Positions 22,483 through 34,400 of a DNA stretch of 64,000 nt are shown piece after piece. How positions within the stretch are numbered: position 1 is the stretch's first letter; each line of letters begins with the position of its first letter. The DNA lies in contig OY804589.1 of assembly GCA_963680875.1 (NCBI GenBank), positions 27,764,353 through 27,828,352 of the forward strand, in the 5' to 3' direction. The translations under genes were made by a program, and so were the position numbers. This stretch comes from Bathymodiolus brooksi. Its lineage: Eukaryota; Mollusca; Bivalvia; Mytilida; Modiolidae. The notes below the pieces were generated by a model, which saw only the letters and a list, made by a program, of their open reading frames with translations, made no database searches and was not told where the DNA came from.

Positions 22483-25400
22483 GTGGGTAATTTTTTTATT
22501 ATTACTTCTATCATGATCTGGGGTCAGATTTACCCATATGCACCTTCCGATCACGGCCACGACGACCCCTTAGAGAGCCACTTTAATTTATGGAATTCCA
22601 AATGTTTCGTTACTTTGTATATGCAAAATTCCACACAGAATAAAGTAAACCAATACCATAATATTACCTCATCGTCTGCAATCCACAGCTGAGCACACTC
22701 CGATTACTCCACACTCATCATAAGTAGAGAGTTATCACAGCGTGGTCAGCTGTGGGTTACTGATTATGAATATACAGATCTGTGCCTCTTTAGATAACAT
22801 TGTCCCTCCGTTTCCTGCAACCATAGATAACATTGGACATCTGTTTCTTGTAATCATAGATAACATATGACCTCCGTTTCCTGCAATCATAGATAACATG
22901 TGATCTCCGTTTCTTGTAATCATGGATAACTTATGACCTCCGTTGCATGCAATCATGGATAACATGTGACCTCCGTTTCTTGTAGTCATGGATAACATAT
23001 GACCGCCGTTTCTTGCAATCATGGATTACATATGACCTCCGTTTCTTGTAATCATAGATAGCATATGACCTCCGTTTCCCGCAATCATAGATAACATATG
23101 ACCTCCGTTTCCTGCAATCATAGATAACATATGACCTCCGTTTGACTTCTTGTAATCATGGATAACATATGACCTTAGTTTCTTGCAATCATGGATAGCA
23201 TTTGACATCCGTTTCATGCAATCATGGATAACATATGACTTTCGTTTCATGCAATCATGGGTAACATTTGGCATCCGTTTCATGCAATCATGGATAGCAT
23301 TTGACATTCGTTTCATGCAATCATGGATATAATTTGACTTTCGTTTCATGCAATAATGGAGAGCATGTGACTTCCGTTTCATGCAATCGTGGATAAAATT
23401 ATTTTGACATCCGTTTCATGCAATCATGGATAGCATATCATGACCTCTATTTTTTTTAAATCATTGATAATAATTTATTGACCTTGTCTGTACTTTAACA
23501 CGTGGCTACCTTCTCCAGGTGTTTTTTAAAAACCTTGGCGATGTCACCGATGATTATTTGAAGAATATCCAGGTCATGAGATCATCAGTAAAAAGATTTA
23601 ACAGTGCAATCTTCAACTTTTGCGAGAAGGATTGGCCGGGGATAAACAACTTTAGACAAGTTCTATTGGTATGTATCATACAATTTGAGAATTAGTTTCA
23701 CTTTAGTAAATTAACCTGGAATTACGTTTGATTTGTGTACAGAGTGATCCTTTACGAACCGGTCATTTCAATAAAGGAGGGTGGGGTTTTTTGTTGCCCC
23801 AGGCCAGATTTTATTTAACACGTGACGGAAACCAGATTATTGCATTATTGGACATGAGCAATCGGTAAAATTTGTTTCAAATTCAAATTTTACCAATATT
23901 TTTCAGGTCATTTTTTCATCAAAAAAAACCCCCGTAGCCATCCCTAAAACAAGTAAAAGTTAAATGTTCGTATTTTGATTTATGGTGTTTAACGCCACTT
24001 TCAACAATATTACAGTTATATCGTAGCGGTCAGTTTTATTGGTTTAGGAAACCGGAATATCCGGACAAAACCACCGACCTGTCGCAATTCACTGACAAAC
24101 TTTACTAGTATCACATAATGTTGTATCGTGTACACCTCGCCATGAACGGGATTAAATGTTCATTCCTATATAATTACATGACTTCCATTTCTCATTGAAA
24201 TGTTACAATATGATTGGTTATAAAGTGGTCACATGATTATAAAAGAGATGTTTTACAACCCAATAAAACTCAAACCCGAACTTGCACGTGCCTCCATGAC
24301 GACGTCCGATGTAAACAATCAATGGCGTAGTAAGTAATTTCCAACAGCAAATAATCTAACACAAATAAAATTCACAACGAAAAATTCAACTTTATTAAAT
24401 TTTGGTGTGATTTAAATGTAATTATAAGAATTGAATGCATTTTTTTGTAGTTTTATTGGCATGTAAAAGCGCGGACCGAAGCACATTTTGTATGAAAGCG
24501 CGCTTCATACAAAATGTGCTTCGGTCCACTCTTTTACACGCCAATAAAACTACAAAAAGTGCACTTTCATACAAAATGTGCTTCGGTCCACGCTTTTACA
24601 CGCCAATAAAACTACAAAAAATGCATTCAATTCTTAAATATTATCTATGGGACAAATATATATGATTTGTCAAGCGATAGAAAACAATGATCCAGACAAT
24701 TTTGCTCTTTTATGAATTTTCAAAGATGCTCTGATTCCATATGACTTTGATTGCGATGTAGAATACCTGAATCACTTGTTTCCAAATTCAATATCTCAAC
24801 GATTGGTCGAATTTTTAAATGTCCGTTGCCATGGCATCAATGGTAAATTTTGTAATGTAAACCTTAATCATAAAATGTTATATTACAACTTTGTTTTCTG
24901 AAACAAGTATTATATTTAAGACGGGTTCTTAATTAACTTATTTGAAAAACGTATCTGAAAGATGAATTTGTTTAAATAGAGTTGGGGTTAGGTTTTTGGT
25001 ATTTAACGCCAATTTCAACAATATTTCAGTTATACCGTGGCGGTCAGTTTTATTGGTGGAGGAAACCGGAGCACCCGGAGAAAACCACTGACCTGCTACA
25101 AGTCACTGACAAACTTTATCACATAATGTTGTATCGAGTACACCTCATGAGTAAGACACGTGGTATACAGTAATAAAATGATTGGCACTTAGCATGGAGC
25201 AGACCATGGTTTTCTACAAACACATTGTTTTATTGTTCATTAAAAACATAAAAAGGTTAAAAGGTCATTTATGTTACAACTTTTTACAAATTGTATTAAC
25301 TGCGTTTTGTCTTAACAACAATTGAACAATAGAAAAATATTTCTGTTCCAGGATAGCGAAGATTTGTATTCACTGTTAGAGTATGATATAGGTCAACTTG

Positions 25401-28400
25401 AGGGTGGTTTTAACGACTTTTATACCGGGTTTCACCTAGTAACGGTAAATAAATATACAATACTCCATCGTCGGTAAGCACATCTGATCACACTCTCTGT
25501 ATATCTGGTCACTCTCTCTGTATATCTGATCACGCTCTCTGTATATCTGATCACGCTCCCTGTGTATCTGATCACGCCCTCTGTGTATCGGATTCCGCCC
25601 TCTGTGTATCTGACCACGCCCTCTGTGTATCTGATCGCGCTCTCTGTGTATCTGGTCACTCTTTCTGTATATCTGATCACGCTCTCTGTGTATCTGATCA
25701 CACCCTCTGTGTATCTGATCCCGCCCTCTGCCGTATCTGATCATGCCCTCTGTGTATCTGATCACGTCCTCTGTGTATCTGATCACGCTCTCTGTGTATC
25801 TGATCACACTCTCTATGTATCTGATCACACCCTCTATGTATCTGATCACGCCCTCTGTATCTGATCACGTCCTCTGTGTATTCTGATCACACCCTCTACG
25901 GGGTATGTATCTGATTACGCCCTCTGTGTATCTGACCACGCCCTCTGTGTATCTGATCCCGCCCTCTGTGTATCTGATCACGCCCTATGTGTATCTGATC
26001 ATGTCCTCTGTGTATCTGATCACGCTCTCTGTGTATCTGATCACACCCTCTATGTATCTGATCACACCCTCAACGTATCTGATCACACCCTCTATGTATC
26101 TGATCACGCCCTCTGTATCTGATCACGTCCTCTGTGTATTTTGATCACACCCTCTACGGGGTATGTATCTGATCACGCCCTCTGTGTATCTGACCACGCC
26201 CTCTGTGTATCTGATCCCGCCCTCTGTGTATCTGATCACGCCCTATGTGTATCTGATCACGTCCTCTGTGTATCTGATCACGCTCTCTGTGTATCTGATC
26301 ACACTCTCTATGTATCTGATCACGCCCTCTGTATCTGATCACGCCCTCTGTGTATTCTGATCACATCCTCTATGTATCTGATCACGCCCTCTGTGTATCT
26401 GTTCACGCTCTCTGTGTGATGAGTGTAGAGCAATTGAAGCGTGATCAGCTGTGGGTTACCGACAATAGTAATACTCGACGTTTCTGAAACAAAAAAAAGT
26501 TAATTGCAAGAAAACCTTGTTCACTTATAAAAATGGAACCACGATACGACATTTATTATAGTGAATAATTGTTGTTTAGCACCACATGAGCATTTTTAAC
26601 CATATAGAGAACAAGCAGCGTTTCAAAAACGATGTCTACTTTGTACTAGACCAACATGATTAGATTGATTCTATAGTGCTTGCTCACTGAAACATCAGTC
26701 CGCGGGTAGACATGTCGATTCACTCGGACACATTATCCTGATTCCGAACCAACCAGTCTTTGATCTTACCCCTTCCTGCTGTGTGCTTAGCAGAAAAGCA
26801 GCACATACCAATTTTATACTTCTGTGGTTTGACCCGACCGAGGCTCGAACCAACGATCTACCGTACCCGATGCGAGCTCGCTAACCATTTTACCACCGAT
26901 TTGGTATATTATATTGATTGACACAAAATAAAAGTGTTATAGGATTATGGTGTTTAACGCCACTTTCAACAATATCTCAGTTATATCGTGGCGGTCAGTT
27001 TTATTGGTGGAGGAAACCGGAGTACCTGAAAAAACCACCGACCTGCTGTAAGACACTGACAAACTTTATCACATAATGTTGTATCGGGTACACCTCGCCA
27101 TGAGTTGGATTCGAACTCACAACTATAGTGGTGATAGACACTGATTGTACATGTAGGTGTGGTTGAATGATTTTTTTGCGCTTCATTGACTGCTGAAGTT
27201 TTAATTTCGATGTCACCCGTCAACCTTTTGACCAATCGCATCCATGGGGCTTTCTGAATGAAATGAACACATAATATAATTATATAGAAATGGACCAATT
27301 GGATATCGAAATGGATTTAAGTGTAAAATTTAGGTCGCTACTGGGTTACATTATTTTTTTAAGAGTAGAGAACCGGTACATGTAAGGTGCTGTTACTATA
27401 ATATTTTATCCTGCAATGACAGCATTTACCGACCAATATAGCCTGCCTAATATATTTTTTGATATTGGTCAGTTATAAATAGAACATTTTTTGATATTGG
27501 TCAGTTATAAATAGAACATACAAATGTAAAACGGGGCACATCGGGGGATATTGTTTTCAAATACATACATAAAATTATTTCAAATACTTTTATCATCGTC
27601 CAGTAAACGTTCATTTACGATTTAAAATTGCAGGATAAATACAATACATGTGCACTGTCGAAGCATATAGGTAAATATGTGTATTCGGCGCGAAACGCGG
27701 GAAAAAGCTCGGCGAAGCCTCGCCTTTTCCCGCGTTTCTAAGCCTCATACACATATTACCCATATGCTTCGACAGTGCACAAGTATTGTATATGTATGGA
27801 TATTGAAAAAACATATCAAATATCGCTGTGAGTTCGAACCCCGCTCAGGCGAGGTGTACTCGATACAACAGTATGTGATAAATTTGTCAGTGACTTGCGA
27901 TAGGTCGGTGGTTTTCTCCTGGTACTCTGGTTTCCTCCACCAAGAGCTGACCGCCACCGATATAGCTGAAATATTGTTGAGAGTAGCATTAAACACCATA
28001 AGCATAACCTCCTAACCCCCATTGGGGGGGAGAGGGAATGTGACATAATAAAGAAATTTGATTGAAAATTAATATGTATACTGAGAATAAAAAAGGGGGC
28101 GGTTATTCCATGCAACAAAGGCGTGTACATACGATATAACTGAAATAATGCTGAAAGTGAGGTTAAACACAAAGAGCCAAACAAATAATAACCTCTTCTT
28201 TTGTATCACTAGGAAGCACGTGAAGCAAGAACAAATATGCAGGATGAATTGAAACGAATGAAAGAATATGTACAGGTGCGTATTAATTTCATTTACTTGT
28301 AAGCAATCGATATAAACTCGAACACGGAATGAGTGAATGAGTGATTGTTGTTTAACGCCAACTCAGCAATTTTTTCAGCTATAGCATGGCGAAAACAAGT

Positions 28401-31400
28401 TAATTTTCAATGAGATGATGATGAGGTCCGCTTTGTACTAGACCAACACGCTTAGTTGGATTTTTAAAAATAGTGCCGGCTCAATGAAACAACAGTCCGT
28501 GGTTAGACATGTCGCCCCACTTGGCCACATTATCCTGATTCCAAGACGACCTGTCCTTTGCTTTATCTCCTTAATGGTGCGTGTTTAGCGGAGAAGCAAC
28601 ACAAACCAATTTTATAGTCTTTGGAATGACCCGATCGGGACTCGAACCCACGATCTACCACACTCGAAGCGAGCACGCTAACCATTACTCCACCCACCGA
28701 TGCGCTTAACACGGAAAGATAAAAAGAGATTATTTCATGCCTTTTCAGCTATGGAGACAACATTTTGGTCACCGAGAGATTGCGTTGCGACACCGGATTT
28801 TTGGGATGTTATATTTAGCTCACCTGGTCATAAGGACCATGTGAGCTGTTGTAATCACGTTGCGTCCGTCGTCATCGTCTGTCTACATTAGCGTTCTCGT
28901 TCACGGAAACTACTGGGCCATATGAAAGCAAATTTTGTAGGAATATTTCATTGGTAGACTTCGCTAAAACAATTGATTTTTATATTAATCCACATTTTAA
29001 GATGGAAGCCAAAATGATAAAGTTACTTGGTTGGCTGAGCCGCCACATAGCTCAATTGTTAAAAAAAGTACTCAGTGGTTTAAAGTTAAGTATGCTGTTG
29101 TTTATAAAATCTATTTCTCTGGGTGTGTGATCGAGTGAGTGTGTGTTGTTTCACGCCAAATGAGCAATTTTTTTTTCCAACTGTATCGTGGCGAGAACAA
29201 GATACATTTTGGTGAGATGATGATGATGTCTGTTTTGTACTAGACCTACACGGTTAGTTGGAATTTTTTAGTGTTCGCACACGAAACGAACACGTCAACC
29301 ATAACACCACCGATGCGGTTTCTACTTCTCTGAATCAGCTAAACTATTTAAAATGTAAATTATTTATATCGCTAAGAAAAGACATGAACACTCATCATTA
29401 CGCCTGTTTATATTTTATTGAAGTCCAGGGGCGGATCCAGGGGGGGGCGCACCCCCCCCCCCCCCCCCCCTAAAATTGGAAAAAAAATTGTTTTTTTGGC
29501 GTAAAATCGTGATTTTTCACACGAAATACCCCAAAATGTTTCGCGCCTCCCTCCGTAATTGTAAAAACTATGATTTTTTTGGCGTAAAATAGTGATTTTT
29601 CACACGAAATACCCCTAAAATTTTCGCACCTTCCTCTGCTCGGCGCAATTTTTTTAAGTGCGCCCCCCCTAACTTGAAATCCTGGATCCGCCCCTGAAGT
29701 CGACATGTATAGTCGACTACTGCGGTATTATCGGGACAATTTACATTGTCTAAGAATACATATTACAGCTGGTTTTGTTTATTTGATGTTGTTTAACGCC
29801 ACTTTCAACAATATTTCAATTACATCGTGGCGGTTAGTTTTATTGATGGAGGAAACCGGAGGACCCGGAGAAAACCACCGAACTGTCGCAAGTCACTGAC
29901 AAACTTCATCACATAATGTTGTACACCTCGCCCTGATCGAGATTCGAACTCACAACATCAGTGGTGATAGGCACTGATTGAAGTCGACATGTATCACCGA
30001 CTACTGCGGTGTTATTGGGACAATTTACATTGTCTAAGAATACAAATTACAGTTGGATATTTAACTTTATTTGTTGTTTAATTTGATTTAAATGGTAAGT
30101 TAAGATACTTTCTTCTTGATTGGTTCCTGTATAAAAGGTACCAATGTTTGTTTCGATAGGAAATATAAAATGGCCGTCAGCAAGTTTGTGATTGGTCCTT
30201 TATAAAGCAAACCAATTTTTGTGTCGATGAGAAATCTATGATGGCCGCCAACAAAGTTATGTGATTAGCATACCAATTTTTTGTGACGGTGGGAAATCCA
30301 AGATGGCCGCCAACAAAGTTTATGTGATTGGTCCTTTGTAAAACATGCTTTCTTTTGTGCCGGTGCGAAATTCAAGATGGCCGCTAGCAAATTTTATGTG
30401 ATTGGTCCTTTGTAAAACATACCAATTTTTGTGTCGATGAGAAATCTAAGATGGCCGCCAACAAAGTTTATGTGATTGGTCCTTTGTAAAACATACCAGT
30501 TTTTTGTGCAAATGGGAAATCCAAGATGGCCGCCAACAAAGTTGATGTCTTCTGTTAATTGATCAGATATCTAAGAATAGCCATCTGAATTTTTAACATT
30601 GTGTGGTTTTATTTTATCTGTAGATAGTAAACGATCATAAAAGAGTCCACAAAGAAGAAAAGCTAAAGGTATACATCGAGTTAAAAAACAAAATCTTGTG
30701 AATTTCAATTACGCAAACAAGATAGGTATAAATGCAGTGCCGAATTTACCTATAGGCTTGGCAGACTGAAGCATAGGGCCTCAAAATCTAGAGGACCTTT
30801 GGTCAATGTGTATAATATTTTTGACATTGTTATAGACCTTTCTTACTGACAAAATATGTCAATGTTTGGTCATGCATGTTCTAAGTCAGTGATCGGGAAT
30901 ACACTAGGTAGTTCATGCTAATGATCCGGATTGCATTAGATATTCGGGAATACATTAAGTTTCACATGTTAATGATCAGGAATACATTAGGTAACACATG
31001 TTAATGATCGGGTATATATTAAGTGGCACGTGTGAATGATCAGGAATACATTAAGTAGCACATGTTAATGATCAGGAATACACTAGGTAACACATGTTAA
31101 TGATCAGGAATACATTAGATAGCACACGTTAATGATCAGGAATACATTAGGTAGTACATGTTAATGATCGGGAATACATTAGGTAGTACATGCTACTGAT
31201 CGGGAATATATTAGATAGCACATGTTAATGATCTGGAATACATTAGGTAGTACATGTTAATGATGGGGAATACATTAAGTAGCACATGTTAATGATCAGG
31301 AATACATTAGGTAGCGCATGTTAATGATCAGGAATACATTAGGTAGTACATGTTACTGATCGGGAATATATTAAATAGCACATGTTAATTATCAGGAATA

Positions 31401-34400
31401 CATTAGGTAATACATGTTAATGATCAAGAATACATTAGGTAGTATATGTTAATGATCGGGAATACATTAGGTAGCACATGTTAATGATCAGGAATACATT
31501 AGGTAGTACATGTTAATGATCGAGAATACATTAGGTAGTACATGATAATGATCAAGAATACATTAGGTAGTACATATTAATTATCAGGAATACATTAGGT
31601 AGTACATGTTAATGATCGGGAATACATTAGGCAGCACATGTTAATGATCAGGAATACATTAGGTAGTACATGTTAACGATCAGGAATACATTAGGTAGCA
31701 CATGTTAATGAACGGGAATACATTAGGCAGCACATGTTAATGATCGGTAATACATTAGGCAGCACATGTTAATGATCGGGAATACATTATGTAGTACATG
31801 TTAATGATCAGGAATACATTATGTAGTATATGTTAATGATCGGGTATAAATTAAGTGGCACGTGTGAATGATCAGGAATACATTAGGTAGCACATGTTAA
31901 TGATCGGGAATATATTAGGTAGTACATGTTGATGATCGGGAATACATTAAATAGCACATGTTAATGGTCTGGAATACATTAGGTAATTACATGTTAATGA
32001 TCGGGAATACATTAGGTAGCAAATTTTGATGATCGGTAATACATTAGGCAGCACATGTTAATGATCGGAAATCCATTAGGCAGCATATGCAAATGATCGG
32101 AAATCCATTATATAATACATTAGCTGCGGGACCGTAGCTCTTATGGTCCTTGTGCTGTTTTACTGTTAGGTGCGGACCATGTTAATGATCGGGAATACAT
32201 TAGACAGCACATGTTAATGATCGGGAATGCATTAGGCAGCACATGTTAATAATCGAGAATACATTAGGCAGCACATGTTAATGATCGAAAATGCATTAGG
32301 CAGCACATGTTAATGATCGGGAATACATTAGGCAGCACATGTTAATAATCGAGAATACATTAGGCAGCACATGTTAATGATCGAAAATGCATTAGGCAGC
32401 ACATGTTAATGATCGGGAATACATTAGGCAGCACATGTTAATGATCGGGAATACATTAGGCAGCACATGTTAATGATCGGGAATACATTAGACAGCACAT
32501 GTTAATGATCGGGAATACATTAGGCAGCACATGTTAATGATCGGGAATACATTAGGCAGCACATGTTAATGATCGGGAATAAATTAGACAGCACATGTTA
32601 ATGATCGGGAATACATTATATAGCACATGTTAATGATCGGGAATGCATTAGGCAGCACATGTTAATGATCGGGAATACATTAGGCAGCACATGTTAATGA
32701 TCGAGAATACATTAGGCAGCACATGTTAATGATCGAGAATACATTAGGCAGCACATGTTAATGATCGGGAATACATTATATAGTACATGTTCATCGGGAA
32801 TACTTGGTGTCCTAGTCGCTTGTGGGTCTGGCATGTTCCACCAGACCAGAGGTTTGCCAGGGGTATGCAGTGCGTCGCGGTAAGATCTGACTTGGGGGTG
32901 ACATCTTAGAACTGTCCTCCTGACTATGGGTATGGTGCCAATATCTAAGCAAGAGCCTAGCGTCCTGCATCTGACCAGGGGCCTAAAGGATCCTTTGTTG
33001 ACCAGGAGCTGGGTGTCCTCCTACTGGCCAGCGGGATGACACCCTGCGTTGACCAGGGGTCTAGTATTCTTACTTTGACCAGGGTCGTGATTTCCAGTGT
33101 CGGACCCTGATCCGACGTCCTCAGTTCTAATAATTCCCCATCAGACTCAATATGATTTTGACTTAGGATATGTAATAGTTTGATGAAGTTTTGATTTTTT
33201 GGTTTGGGTTTGGTTTATGGTGTTTAACGCCACTTTCAACAATATTTCAGTTATATCGTGGCAGTCTGTTTTAATGTTGGAGGAAACCGGAGGACCCGGA
33301 GAAAACCACCAACCTGTCGCAAGTCACTGGCAAATTTTATCACATAATATTGTATCGAGTACACCTCGCCACGAACGGGGTTCGAACTCACAACGGTAGT
33401 GGTGATAGGCACTGATGCATAGGTAGTTGAAAATCCAACCATCAAATTTTGGTGTTTTATAAAAAAAAAAATCATTGTACTAGTATGTTATTATTGTTTT
33501 ACTAGGCTATACAGTTGTTAGAAGACAAACAAAATGAGAGTTTAGAAATAGACGACATTGTCTCAGAAAGGATTGAAGCTGTGCAGAAAAGGTTTGTTTT
33601 ATAATATTACAGTGGTCATTTAACCAAATCAGCACTTTTTGTACAAGTAGTTATTTTCGCGAGGATTTTTCGATTTTCGCTATCTTCGCGATTGCACTTA
33701 CAATAAATTCGTGAAAATAAAACACGCGAATATAGGAAATACCCCAGTTTTAAATGTTGTTTTCTTTTTACCTGAACACAATCGCGAAATTAAAAACTAG
33801 CGAATACTTGTGACCTTCATATTAGCGAATGTTAATTCCCGCGAATTTGACCACTTATACAGTATTAATTAGTGAATAATCGAATAAATATTATCTTAAA
33901 TGGACATACTGACATTTAATAATTGAAGGAGGGGAAAAACAGCATGTTTCCACGGGTTTTACCTCTACTGAAATGCGAGATATGGTGTTTAACGCCACTT
34001 TCAGCAATATTTCAGTTACATCATGGAGGTAAGTATTATTGGTGGAGGAAACGGGAATTCAACAGTCCATAGGTAGACATGTCGCTCCACTCGGACATAT
34101 TATCCTGATTCAGGCAATCACAGTCTTTGTTCTTACTCCTTAATGCTGAGTGCTTAGCGGACAACCGGCAAATATAAATTGCATAGTCTTTGGTTTGACC
34201 CGACCGGAGCTTAAAGCCACGATCTACCGCACTCCGAGTCGAGGAAGCTGCCGGGCAATTACACCACCGATGCGGTTTGTCGATAAGATATCAAATAACT
34301 GATTTGCATTGAAGTCTATGTAGAAACCCGAGGATAGTGCTTCCATTCAGCTCCAAGCATTTTCTTAAACCTGACCAGTACCCTCTTCATAATTCTCTTA

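Noticed and set aside
25432..26360. Several open frames over the 21-bp array
   Set aside because: Repeat artefacts; the 21-bp unit keeps any frame open.
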